Of a stretch of DNA of 64,000 nucleotides, positions 18,799 through 27,906 are shown one piece after another. Each line of letters begins with the position of its first letter. Position 1 is the first letter of the stretch. Made by a program: the position numbers and the translations under genes. Origin of the DNA: Chlorobiota bacterium (GTDB taxonomy: Bacteria; Bacteroidota; Ignavibacteria; OLB7). The stretch spans positions 1,959,001 through 2,023,000 of the forward strand of contig CP065014.1 of the NCBI GenBank assembly GCA_016700335.1, read 5' to 3'. Below the pieces are notes generated by a model. It was not told the origin of the DNA. It searched no databases and saw only the letters and a program-made list of their open reading frames with translations.

Positions 18799-20244
18799 AT
18801 GAGAAAATTCCTTTTGTTATTTATCATAATTCTTAAAATTAGTGTAAAAGCTCAAACAGGAGTATTTGTTCCTGAGTTAACTTTGTTTGATGATAAAATT
18901 AATTCTATTATGAATAAATATGAAATCAATGGTGGTCAATTGGCTATTACTTATGAAGGTAGATTAGTTTATAATAGAGGTTTTGGTTTAGCTGATACAT
19001 TACAGAAAACTTTAGTTCAGCCATATAGTATTTTTAGACTTGCTAGTGTTTCTAAAGTTATTACTAGTATTGCCATTATGAAACTTTTTGAAAATAATAG
19101 ATTTAAGTTAGATGACAAAGTGTTTGGAACAAATGGAATTTTAAATGACTCCATATATAAAGTGGTAAAGGATGCTAGAATTTATCAAATAACAATTCGG
19201 CAATTACTAAGCCATAGTTCTGGTTTTAACTTTGATTTTGCAAACGAACCCCTTTGGAAAACATATGAAATTGCAATTGAAAATAAATTAACTCCACCTG
19301 TATATTCGTTTCCAATTGTTTTAGAATGGACTTTAAAAAATAAAGAACTTGGATTTAATCCAGGAACTGCAGCAGGTTATTCAAATTTTGGATATACTTT
19401 ATTAGGATTAATAATTGAAAAAGTAACTGGTAAACTTTATAAAGATTTTGTTAAAGATTCGATATTAGCACCTATTGGAGTAACTGATATGTATCCTGGA
19501 AAAACTATGAAAGAAGATAAATATCAAAATGAAGTTAGTTATTATGATTACCCTGGCTCACCATTATCTACTTCTATTTTTACTGGTATTCCAAGTTCGG
19601 TTTCTGCTCAATATGGTGGCTACAATTGGGAGATAATGACTCCTGCTGGAGGTTGGGTTGCATCAGCAAGAGATTTATGTAAGTTACTAATTTCAGTTGA
19701 TAGATTTTCAAATAAACCAGATATTCTGCTTCCATCTACCATTGATACCATGATTAAAAAATCTATAAATTGGAAAGATTATGCACTTGGTTGGTTTGTT
19801 ACAGGAAATGATTATTGGCATACAGGTGGAATTCAAGGCACAGCAACTGTTATAAAAAGAAATGAATCTCATCAAATAAATTATGCAATTTTGTTTAATA
19901 CTCTTCCAAAAGATTATACCCCTTTTTACAATGAATTTATTCACTTAGTTACTAACGAGTTTTTTCAAATTAAATCTTGGCCTAAGCATGATTTATTTAC
20001 GCCAACAAATAGTATAAATAATTCTGATGATTTAAATTCTACACAAATTATAAATAATTCAAATGGTTTTTTATCTGTTAATGACTTTAAAGGTATTGCT
20101 GATATTGTTAATTATTTAGGAGTTAAAGTATGGTCTGGTTTTATTTATCCTAATCAAAAAATAAATGTTAATCAATTTGAAAATGGTGTTTACTTTTTCA
20201 AAACGTATAACTTTTCAAAGAAGTTTGTTTTGTTAAAATATTAA
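18799..20244 (+). CDS. Secreted serine hydrolase (class C beta-lactamase-like) with T9SS-type tail
   Basis: A 481-residue exported serine hydrolase. I use the ATG at 18799 (MRKFLLLF...), which gives a clear signal peptide; an upstream ATG at 18757 adds 14 residues. The catalytic motif SVSK has Ser83 and Lys86, the second YxN motif is YSNFGYTLLG, and HTGGIQG replaces the KTG box. After residue ~430 comes a short beta-rich tail reading VNYLGVKVWSGF ... INVNQFENGVYFFK ... KKFVLLKY. That is the layout of type IX secretion type-A sorting domains. So it is probably surface-delivered, acting on a peptide, ester or lactam substrate that sequence does not reveal. Confidence 0.8.
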   Translation: MRKFLLLFIIILKISVKAQTGVFVPELTLFDDKINSIMNKYEINGGQLAITYEGRLVYNRGFGLADTLQKTLVQPYSIFRLASVSKVITSIAIMKLFENNRFKLDDKVFGTNGILNDSIYKVVKDARIYQITIRQLLSHSSGFNFDFANEPLWKTYEIAIENKLTPPVYSFPIVLEWTLKNKELGFNPGTAAGYSNFGYTLLGLIIEKVTGKLYKDFVKDSILAPIGVTDMYPGKTMKEDKYQNEVSYYDYPGSPLSTSIFTGIPSSVSAQYGGYNWEIMTPAGGWVASARDLCKLLISVDRFSNKPDILLPSTIDTMIKKSINWKDYALGWFVTGNDYWHTGGIQGTATVIKRNESHQINYAILFNTLPKDYTPFYNEFIHLVTNEFFQIKSWPKHDLFTPTNSINNSDDLNSTQIINNSNGFLSVNDFKGIADIVNYLGVKVWSGFIYPNQKINVNQFENGVYFFKTYNFSKKFVLLKY

Positions 20245-20245
20245 C

Positions 20246-20279
20246 ATCAATAACATTAATTAATAAAAATGTTATTGAT
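20246..20279. terminator. Hairpin terminator between convergent genes
   Basis: A 12-bp stem ATCAATAACATT / AATGTTATTGAT (20246-20257 with 20268-20279) with a 10-base loop and a T-rich stretch after it on the plus strand. It lies after the serine hydrolase and before the end of the minus-strand head-GIN gene. It is AT-rich, so less stable than the others. Confidence 0.6.
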
Positions 20280-20339
20280 ATTATTTTAATTACCAAATTT
20301 TAAATTGTATAAACTTAAGAATACTTTAAAATTGTTTTG

Positions 20340-21143
20340 TTATTCATCTTTCTCAATACTCCCAAATCCACTTAATTCTTTCTTAATACATTTAGGATTA
20401 CCATAATATTTTATTCCACCAATTCCACTCACTTCAGCTATCAAACTGTCTGTTACAAATACTTCACATCCACCAGCACCAATTACTTGGACATTTGAAT
20501 TTTTTGCAATAAGATTTTTTGCTTCAATACCACCAATACCACTTACTTCGGCTTGATGATTTAAGGTACTACCATTGATTTCTAATTTTCCAGTACCAGA
20601 CACTTCAGATAATAATGAGTCTGTTTTGCAATTAACATCTATTGATCCAATCCCACTCATGATTAAACTTAATTTCTTTGCAGTGATATTTCCTTGAGAA
20701 CTAATACTTGCTGCTCCTGAAACTTCTAATGAAGTTAATTCATTGATTGTAACATAAATAACATTTTTCATATTGTCTTTATCTGAAGACGATTCTTCAT
20801 TATAATCAATCTTTAAAATCCCATTTTCAACCAATAAAATTACATTTTTGATAAAATTTTTATCTGAATTAATTTTAACAATTGGTGAATTTATAATTGA
20901 ATCTTGTATAACAATAACTTTGCAAATTGAGTTAACATTAATACCATTAAAATTACTAACAGAAAATACTGAATCAACTCTTTGTTCTGAGTTTATTACT
21001 ATTTTTCCATTAGAATCCTTACTCTTTTTATTTAGTTTACAACCAGTGAAAGCTAAAATTGATGTAGTTAGAATCAAAATGTAGATTGATATCATATAGA
21101 TAATTTCTGTAACTCTAGTTTTGAATAATACTTTTTCGTTCAT
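20340..21143 (-). CDS. Head-GIN domain (DUF2807) lipoprotein
   Basis: A 267-residue lipoprotein (lipobox AFTGC, Cys35; a Met at residue 17 could be the real start, giving a shorter signal). After ~60 residues the protein consists of repeats of about 20 residues around the core SGxGxI/E: VSGAASIS, MSGIGSID, VSGTGKLE, VSGIGGIE, IGAGGCE, VSGIGGIK, LSGFGSIE. This is the right-handed beta-helix of the DUF2807 (head GIN, 'putative auto-transporter adhesin') family. The function is not known in general; envelope attachment is a reasonable guess. Convergent with the preceding gene. Confidence 0.78.
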   Translation of the reverse strand: MNEKVLFKTRVTEIIYMISIYILILTTSILAFTGCKLNKKSKDSNGKIVINSEQRVDSVFSVSNFNGINVNSICKVIVIQDSIINSPIVKINSDKNFIKNVILLVENGILKIDYNEESSSDKDNMKNVIYVTINELTSLEVSGAASISSQGNITAKKLSLIMSGIGSIDVNCKTDSLLSEVSGTGKLEINGSTLNHQAEVSGIGGIEAKNLIAKNSNVQVIGAGGCEVFVTDSLIAEVSGIGGIKYYGNPKCIKKELSGFGSIEKDE

Positions 21144-21204
21144 TTTATTTTTGTTTAGTTTGTTAAATTCTAAGACTTATAAATAAAATATATTGTTACA
21201 AAAA

Positions 21205-21241
21205 TTAAAATAAAAAACGACAACCTATAAAAGTTGTCGTT
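21205..21241 (-). terminator. Intrinsic terminator of the porU unit
   Basis: Minus-strand stem AACGACAAC / GTTGTCGTT (21216-21224 with 21233-21241) with an 8-base loop, followed on the minus strand by a T-rich run (the A-run at 21205-21217). It lies about 50 bp after the porU stop. Confidence 0.82.
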
Positions 21242-21292
21242 CATTTGGTTAATGAATTTGTATTTATTATCGACTTTTTCTAAAGATTAAAT

Positions 21293-24200
21293 CTACTTAA
21301 CAATTGAAATTTTTTCAATTGATTCAAAATAATCGCCGTTCTCTGATTTAATTCGCAACTTATATAAGTAAACACCATTACCTAATTTAATTCCATCTTT
21401 ATCACTTAAGTCCCAGTGAATTTTGACAAATCTATCAGTAATATTATCTACTGATTTTGTAAATATTTTTCTACCACTTAAAGTATAAACATCAATACTT
21501 GCATCAATAGGTTTGGTTTGATTATGTCTGAAAAGAAAGTCAGTTTCATTCTGTGCTGGATTTGGAAAATTAACAATATCAATCACTTGAAGCTTTCCAT
21601 TGTTTTCAGAAGAGATTTTAAAATTAGTTGAAGTTGTTGTTGTATTATTATAAATGTCCCAAGCTCTAACTTTAATTTTATGTTCGCCAGGTTCTAAATT
21701 AATTAGCTGCTTTTGAGCAGTACCTTCACCAAATCCAATATTAGAAGCCCTATAAGTTGGAGTAAGATCAATAGATGTTGGTTTATCATCAATCCATGCT
21801 TCTATATTGTGCCCAAGCCCGGCACCAGATGAGTTGATTCCACTAATGTCTTTTAAGTCAACAATAACTTGAGGTTTTTCTGTAACTAAATCACCATTTC
21901 TAAAAGACCTATCATCTAAAAAAACTTTAATCTCTGGTCCAGATAAATCTGTAATTGTAGTAGTATCCAATCCAAATACTTTTATATTGGCTGTTGATCC
22001 AGAAGCATCTTCATTTGAGGAGTAAGCATAAGCATGAATTCTAGCATTACTAGTATCAAATGAAATATCTTTTGGAATTCTAAAAGTAATTGAAAAATAT
22101 CCATTTTTCACTTCACAGTTTCCTTTAAATAATTGACCACCATAATAAATTGCACTTTGTGTAATTACAGTTTCATTAAATGTTACTTTTCTATCAGCAT
22201 CATATAAAGTTATTAAAGCAGTACCATTAAAATCACTTCTTAACTGACCAGAACGATTTTTAATTTCACCATTAATAGTAACTTTTTCTAGACCTTTTAA
22301 TGATACTATATTCTCATTTGGATTAACAGAATTTACTGAAGTAATTAAAATAGAGTCTTGAGGCAAGTTTAAACTCAATATTGGGTCACCAATTATTATA
22401 TATTTTTCATCATTATCAACGCTGGTAATGTTTTGCTTTGCTTTAAACATGGCTTGACCAATATTTAAAAACTTTTTAGTAGATTTATCACGAGCAAATA
22501 ATGTTGTGAAATAATTATTCATAAGCCCTGCATTATAAGAAATATAAACTGCTCGGGTTGTAGCTAACAAAGCTATTGCTCCCCCACCCTTATGATTCAT
22601 AAAGTCCTCTGCCCCTGATAATACATTTGGATCATCAAAATGTCCAAAATTGCAAGTAACAGCAGATACAAACGAAAGTGTAGAATCGTTGGTAAGTTGA
22701 GGAATGAACTGGTCTTTTTCCAACAATTTCTCATGAGCCCAAACATTTGGATTTCCATGTCCATTCCAATTTACAATCACTGCCCCTTTCTGAAAACTTT
22801 CCAGTAAATCTTGAGTCGCCGCAGGTTTTCTTCTGCCTATAACTTGTTCAGTATTATAGTCTTGAAGATATATTTTCTTTGGTTCGAGCCAAGTTGGAAT
22901 TTGTTTCCATAACGATTCAGTTTGATCAACAAAACTTTCCGATCCATTAAATCCTCTTTCACTCCAAGCATCATCTGAAACTAACATTACGGTATTTCTC
23001 CATAACCCATAATTATTTTTACCTTCATAATTTTTAATCTTATCGAGTATAATATCAAAATCATTATTATTATCAACTGGTATTCTTGAAATCGCTAAAT
23101 CAATAAGTTTGTCATTTCCAACTACTCTAACAAAAAAATCATCATGTGCACTTGAAGCTGTTGATGTTAAATAATCATCCTTTGTTTGGTAAGTTGGTAC
23201 AAATTGATTTTGTTTTGTGGATATATTTCTATAATCATAGGTTCCATCTCCTGCAAGTAATACATATTGTGGTTTAACTTTCCAATTTTGCATTGCATAA
23301 CCAATAAAATCTCTTAAAGCAGTAGGATCTAATCTACCAAAAGAAAATTCATTATAGATATCTTCACAAGTAAATAATGCAACTTTATACTTACCTAATT
23401 TGTTTTTGTAATCGACATATTTTTCAACTGATGGTTTTAACTCATCACTTGTTATTACAATTACATCCGCGTCAAAACTTGTTCCTCTTAAATTAGCAAA
23501 TTGGATTTTTTTAATAGAAGTAACAGATTTAGCATTTTTCTTTTCAGTAAAACAAAAAGATTTTGAATTACTTACTTTTCCATCTAAACTAGTTCTAAAA
23601 ATAAAATTACCATTGTAACTTATTGGTTCAATTAAAACAGGATTTTCTGGATTTGTTATCTCTATTGGAATTAATTCTGATCCAGAAAAATTACTGACTT
23701 TAAATTCTGTATTCCCTATAATGTTAGGTGATGTAAATGAAATTTCTCCATTATTTGCAATCAATTTTTTTGAAAAGTGATACTCATAGAAATCTAAATA
23801 TCCAGTTCCGATTCCTGAATTATTATATTGTATTTTCAATATAGATTTGTTATCAAAGGGAATAATATTTGCATCAAATTCCATTAACTCAGAACTTTTA
23901 TAAACTACGGTTTCATTATCTCCATCACTGATTCCTGAAAAATAGACATCAGATCCAATTTTTTTTTCATTCTCATAAAAATTAAATGTACAAGATGAAT
24001 TGATTGCTCTGTGAGCTACTTGGGCTCTTATGTATACAGGTTTTGTTCTATCAAGATTATCTAATTGATTAGTAAAAATTCTTGAATCACTTCCCCGAGA
24101 ATTATCAGTTTGCATCTGTATTGCAGCAAACCAATCACGACCAGACCCACTATGAGCTATACTGATTGCATTTGTTTTATCATCATCATAATAAAATTTA

Positions 24201-25306
24201 CTTAATCCGTAATCAACAAAATTTATTGGATTTGAATTGTTTGTAACTTTTAAAAATTCTTTTGTTGGAGCTCCTCCAATTGATAATATAAAATAATTAC
24301 TACTTGTAAACGGACTAATTTTATGGATTGGAACTGAATCTAATCCGGAGTATTTCCAGATTGAAGCATTTGAACCATAAAAATATATAGTAGATAAAAC
24401 TCCATTTACTTTATCAATTATTGTTGGGATTTGATTCATTGTATTTTTTGAGATATGCTCAATATCTTCATCTAAGTCATCCCCCCCTCCATTATAAATT
24501 GCTATTTTATCTTGATCAATAGAGTTTAAATCAATACCTGAATTCTTCAAATCTTCAGCAGTTATCTTTTGCAATCCACTCTCTTTCACTTCAATCTTTA
24601 ACCAGATTTTTGCTTCATTAATAATGTTTCTTTTTGATAATTCATTATTAATTCCATTTTCTATTTTCCAAGAGTTTGCAATATCACTATTAATAAATAC
24701 ATTATTCAGCAATTCATTTTGTTTCGAAGTAACAACAAATTTTGATTCAGAATTACTAGTAGAATATGATATTTTTAAAACAATCTTTTTTAAAAACCTT
24801 ACCTCATTCTTTGAAATATTATATTCAACAGGATTTACATTAACACAACCACAATTAATATTCCGACTGATTCCAGTATAGTTCAAAGAAAATAATTTGG
24901 TTGGTAAACTTTTAGAATAATCTAATTTTTCAATATTATAATACTCATTGAAAAATCCATTATTATCTGAATTTAATATAGGTACTGGGGCTAACTTCCC
25001 TTTTATAATTGTATCGAATACAACATTTATAAGTTCAATTTTATTGCCTATTGGTTTTGGTAATGCAATTGGAATTGATGCTAACAATTTTATTGGTGAG
25101 CCTATTTCTTTTGGGTTAGATAAATATGAATTTGCACATTGTGGAATAATATAACCCCTATAAAAATTTATTGAATAACTATTATTGTATTCAAGAATCA
25201 TACTCTTCTGATCTGATGAAATAACTTTAAACCCAGTTTTTTCTTGGGCATAATTATTCCAAAAAGCAAATACATAAAATAAAATAAATATTGTGAAATT
25301 TTTCAT
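21293..25306 (-). CDS. porU: PorU-type C25 gingipain-family T9SS sortase with C-terminal sorting domain
   Basis: A 1337-residue protein with an N-terminal signal peptide. Family C25 caspase-like catalytic residues are His850 (VNWNGHGNPN) and Cys885 (SAVTCNFGHFDDP). The latter context, TCxFxxFDDP, is that of PorU and not of gingipains. Ahead of it lies ~590 residues of beta-rich PorU N-terminal region (ANSYLSNPKE and FRTSLDG segments). The C-terminal ~80 residues form a T9SS sorting domain (VNFPNPAQNETDFLF ... VYTLSGRKIF ... NGVYLYKLRIKS). PorU removes sorting domains and attaches cargo at the surface. It is the last gene of a five-gene minus-strand cluster, 106 bp from the next, and has its own terminator. 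The length is somewhat above the usual PorU. Confidence 0.85.
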   Translation of the reverse strand: MKNFTIFILFYVFAFWNNYAQEKTGFKVISSDQKSMILEYNNSYSINFYRGYIIPQCANSYLSNPKEIGSPIKLLASIPIALPKPIGNKIELINVVFDTIIKGKLAPVPILNSDNNGFFNEYYNIEKLDYSKSLPTKLFSLNYTGISRNINCGCVNVNPVEYNISKNEVRFLKKIVLKISYSTSNSESKFVVTSKQNELLNNVFINSDIANSWKIENGINNELSKRNIINEAKIWLKIEVKESGLQKITAEDLKNSGIDLNSIDQDKIAIYNGGGDDLDEDIEHISKNTMNQIPTIIDKVNGVLSTIYFYGSNASIWKYSGLDSVPIHKISPFTSSNYFILSIGGAPTKEFLKVTNNSNPINFVDYGLSKFYYDDDKTNAISIAHSGSGRDWFAAIQMQTDNSRGSDSRIFTNQLDNLDRTKPVYIRAQVAHRAINSSCTFNFYENEKKIGSDVYFSGISDGDNETVVYKSSELMEFDANIIPFDNKSILKIQYNNSGIGTGYLDFYEYHFSKKLIANNGEISFTSPNIIGNTEFKVSNFSGSELIPIEITNPENPVLIEPISYNGNFIFRTSLDGKVSNSKSFCFTEKKNAKSVTSIKKIQFANLRGTSFDADVIVITSDELKPSVEKYVDYKNKLGKYKVALFTCEDIYNEFSFGRLDPTALRDFIGYAMQNWKVKPQYVLLAGDGTYDYRNISTKQNQFVPTYQTKDDYLTSTASSAHDDFFVRVVGNDKLIDLAISRIPVDNNNDFDIILDKIKNYEGKNNYGLWRNTVMLVSDDAWSERGFNGSESFVDQTESLWKQIPTWLEPKKIYLQDYNTEQVIGRRKPAATQDLLESFQKGAVIVNWNGHGNPNVWAHEKLLEKDQFIPQLTNDSTLSFVSAVTCNFGHFDDPNVLSGAEDFMNHKGGGAIALLATTRAVYISYNAGLMNNYFTTLFARDKSTKKFLNIGQAMFKAKQNITSVDNDEKYIIIGDPILSLNLPQDSILITSVNSVNPNENIVSLKGLEKVTINGEIKNRSGQLRSDFNGTALITLYDADRKVTFNETVITQSAIYYGGQLFKGNCEVKNGYFSITFRIPKDISFDTSNARIHAYAYSSNEDASGSTANIKVFGLDTTTITDLSGPEIKVFLDDRSFRNGDLVTEKPQVIVDLKDISGINSSGAGLGHNIEAWIDDKPTSIDLTPTYRASNIGFGEGTAQKQLINLEPGEHKIKVRAWDIYNNTTTTSTNFKISSENNGKLQVIDIVNFPNPAQNETDFLFRHNQTKPIDASIDVYTLSGRKIFTKSVDNITDRFVKIHWDLSDKDGIKLGNGVYLYKLRIKSENGDYFESIEKISIVK

Positions 25307-25348
25307 TTAGATTTTTAAAATTCGGATTAGTTTTACTTGCAATTTTAA

Positions 25349-25356
25349 CAAATTTA
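25349..25356 (-). promoter_or_regulatory. Candidate -7 box upstream of porU
   Basis: Minus-strand TAAATTTG, matching TAnnTTTG, about 43 bp before the porU ATG. No well-spaced upstream TTG is seen, so porU may have its own weak promoter or may be read from the operon upstream. Confidence 0.25.
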
Positions 25357-25412
25357 TCAATCAAAAAAAATGCATAAAAGGCTACCAAAACTATATTAAA
25401 AGAATAAAGATT

Positions 25413-26309
25413 TTAATACTTGGGTCTAGCTACAATTATTCCAATATGTTTGCTAACAGTTTTCAAATATTCACTTAAAGATGTATCAATAACAACTTGT
25501 TTTTTTGTAAGCGATGCATGCATAAATTTGATAGTTCCAGTTGAATCTCGAACACAAAGACCTGTATGACTACAATCTAACCCTTTAATACTAGTGGTGA
25601 TTGCAATAATATCACCAGACTTTAATTGATTTTCAATAAGAGCAACATTCTCTTTAGGTAAATGAAATAATTTTCTTTTGTTAATTATACTTTCAATACT
25701 TATTATTTTTTTTATTAAACTAGTATCATTTTTTAATTGTTTATAACTATTTGGATGAGTTCCCATAAAATTTATCAATTGATTAAATTTAATAGATCCT
25801 TTGAATGATTTAGTAATATCAGTAACAACATTTTTTTTCTGATTATCATAAATCCAATCTGAAGTATAATGTAATCTTGTTGAATAATCACCAATTTTTC
25901 CCCCTCTATATCTTGTAAATTCAATTTGACTCATCATCAAATTTGGATCTGTTTTTTCAGCTTTAATCAATCTTGCAATTGCTAAAGAACTTTCAAAAAA
26001 GGTAACACAATCTAAACCATTCATGTTTATAGTACATACTTCTTTATCTTCAAAATTATCTAATGTACCACCAACATAAGGTATTCCAACAAGTTGAGTA
26101 CCTACTTTTGCAACAACATCTCCAATTGGAAATTTTGACCAATTCTGAAGTTTTGCTTTTTTTAATAATTTACCAACAAATTCATAACCATTAAAATTCG
26201 TTGTATCAATTTTTAAAGTTGAATTAGGTGTATCAAAATTTACTTTGGAAATTGTAGTAAATTTCAATAAAACTAAAAATAACGATATAGAAAATATTAC
26301 TTTATTCAT
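25413..26309 (-). CDS. DUF1460 family amidase-like protein (NlpC/P60-like fold)
   Basis: A 298-residue exported protein with an N-terminal signal-like segment (MNKVIFSISLFLVLLKF). It carries GIPYVGGTLDNFEDKEVCTINMNGLDCVTFFESSLAIARLI split over two motifs, including the NGLDCVTFFE box with the likely catalytic cysteine, and later GLDCSHTGLCVRD with a histidine. This is the DUF1460 family, whose solved members are cysteine amidases acting on N-acetylmuramoyl-L-alanine or related wall peptides. It follows the lipoprotein gene by 5 bp, implying co-transcription, and lies upstream of porU. Role: probably peptidoglycan turnover. Confidence 0.78.
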   Translation of the reverse strand: MNKVIFSISLFLVLLKFTTISKVNFDTPNSTLKIDTTNFNGYEFVGKLLKKAKLQNWSKFPIGDVVAKVGTQLVGIPYVGGTLDNFEDKEVCTINMNGLDCVTFFESSLAIARLIKAEKTDPNLMMSQIEFTRYRGGKIGDYSTRLHYTSDWIYDNQKKNVVTDITKSFKGSIKFNQLINFMGTHPNSYKQLKNDTSLIKKIISIESIINKRKLFHLPKENVALIENQLKSGDIIAITTSIKGLDCSHTGLCVRDSTGTIKFMHASLTKKQVVIDTSLSEYLKTVSKHIGIIVARPKY

Positions 26310-26314
26310 GAACT

Positions 26315-27106
26315 TTATTTTATTGATATTACAATTAAATTGCTTTTTACAATTTTATAAGATTTACCTAAAATTGTTTCTGGTTTTTCAATTGAAGAAC
26401 TTTTGAAAAACATAGTATCATTATTTTTAGTTAGTCGTTTTTCAGTTAAAGGTATTTCATTCAAACAATTTAAAGTAGTGTAAGCAACATCATATCTGAA
26501 AAAAAAATTTGAAATTGTTGTATTTACATCTGGCTTTTGAGATTGTCTGGCAGCTCTAGATTGTTGTGAATGAATAACTGGATAAACCTCATCTTCAAGA
26601 TAATCTGAATAAACATTTACAGGCAACATACATAACCATTCTGGTTTAATAATTCCAAATAAAATTACTTTAGATTTTTTAGGTAAAAGATTTAAAATAT
26701 ATTTTGAATTTGATGGCTCATCAACAATATTACTATATGGAACTTGTCTTGCTAACCTTATTGGTAGTGACTCAGATTGAATCATTCTCCAAGGGTAAAG
26801 TTGAAGAGTATCATTCTTAAAGTCATTTGAAATTGGTATATATATATCTTGATCCGAATTGTTAGAAATAGATATATTAAAATGTGTATTAGATTTACAG
26901 TTTACATCTAAACTTTCTGTTTTTTTAATATCAATGTTAACTCCTTCCCCATTACTTTTTTGAATGTTTTTAAATTTATCAATTACAAAAGATATTTTAC
27001 TACAACATACTAAATTAACATCAGTTTGTAACGTATAAGTTAAGGGAGTATTAAAAGAACTGCAACTTATCAAAAAAGTTAACATCAAGATTAAAACATG
27101 TTTCAT
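26315..27106 (-). CDS. Lipoprotein of unknown function
   Basis: A 263-residue lipoprotein (lipobox FLISC, Cys15). No family is recognised. A beta-rich body has a run such as HFNISISNNSDQDIYIPIS and LLPKKSKVILFG, resembling an Ig-like fold, with no catalytic motif. The stop lies 5 bp from the DUF1460 start, and the gene follows livF by 39 bp, so these are almost certainly one transcript. Possibly an envelope partner of the amidase; that is context only. Confidence 0.6.
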   Translation of the reverse strand: MKHVLILMLTFLISCSSFNTPLTYTLQTDVNLVCCSKISFVIDKFKNIQKSNGEGVNIDIKKTESLDVNCKSNTHFNISISNNSDQDIYIPISNDFKNDTLQLYPWRMIQSESLPIRLARQVPYSNIVDEPSNSKYILNLLPKKSKVILFGIIKPEWLCMLPVNVYSDYLEDEVYPVIHSQQSRAARQSQKPDVNTTISNFFFRYDVAYTTLNCLNEIPLTEKRLTKNNDTMFFKSSSIEKPETILGKSYKIVKSNLIVISIK

Positions 27107-27145
27107 AAAACTTTTAAATTAATATGCTAACAATTTAAAATTACT

Positions 27146-27853
27146 TTATAAGCCTAAATATGCTTTTCTAACATCATCATTTTTTGCAATATCTTTAGCT
27201 AACCCATCCAAAATAATTTCTCCGGTTTCCAACACATAAGCATAATCTGCAATTGCTAATGCTTGATTCGCATTTTGTTCAACTAGTAAAATAGTTTTTC
27301 CAAGATTTTTATTTATATCAACAATTTTCTCAAAAATTAATTTTACTAATAATGGTGCAATACCTAAAGAAGGTTCATCTAACAATATTAGTTTAGGATT
27401 ACTCATAAGAGCACGAGCAATTGCTAACATTTGTTGTTCACCTCCAGATAACGTACCACCTGCTTGATTTAATCTTTCCTTAAGTCTAGGAAAAATTGAA
27501 AATCCAAATTCTAAATCTCGTTCAATTCCACTTTTATCTTTTCTTAAATATGCTCCTAATAGTAAATTTTCTTTTACAGTTAAATTAGGAAATATCATCC
27601 TTCCTTCTGGAGATTGAGATAACCCTAAAGAAACAATTTTATATGCTGGCATATTTAAAATCTCTTCACCTAAAAATTTTATACTTCCACTTAATCCTTT
27701 TACAATTCCAGAAATTGTTCTTAATGTAGTACTTTTACCAGCACCGTTAGCACCAATTAAAGTTACAATAGACCCTTGTGGAACATTGAATGATATACCT
27801 TTTATGGCATTAATTGCACCATAATTTACTTTCAAATTATTAACTTCTAACAT
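27146..27853 (-). CDS. livF: LivF-type ABC transporter ATP-binding protein
   Basis: A 235-residue ABC ATPase of the branched-chain-amino-acid type (LivF/HmuV-like size). Walker A GANGAGKST is at 34-42, signature LSGGEQQMLAIARAL, Walker B LILLDEPSLGIAP and the H-loop region LLVEQNANQALAIADYAYVLETG are the LivF pattern. The other parts (LivG, LivH, LivM, LivK) are not in the window. It lies in the minus-strand cluster with envelope genes, 39 bp before a lipoprotein gene and 53 bp after a CBM9-like protein gene. So it may serve the cluster or partner permeases elsewhere. Confidence 0.82.
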   Translation of the reverse strand: MLEVNNLKVNYGAINAIKGISFNVPQGSIVTLIGANGAGKSTTLRTISGIVKGLSGSIKFLGEEILNMPAYKIVSLGLSQSPEGRMIFPNLTVKENLLLGAYLRKDKSGIERDLEFGFSIFPRLKERLNQAGGTLSGGEQQMLAIARALMSNPKLILLDEPSLGIAPLLVKLIFEKIVDINKNLGKTILLVEQNANQALAIADYAYVLETGEIILDGLAKDIAKNDDVRKAYLGL

Positions 27854-27906
27854 TATAATAGTATCTTAAATAGTATTTGTTACGAATTATTTTCTAAAAT
27901 TTTTCT

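Noticed and set aside
27854..27906. CRISPR or IS features anywhere in the window
   Set aside because: I looked for spaced direct repeats, transposase frames and terminal inverted repeats and saw none; repeats seen are short hairpins and the one tandem duplication.
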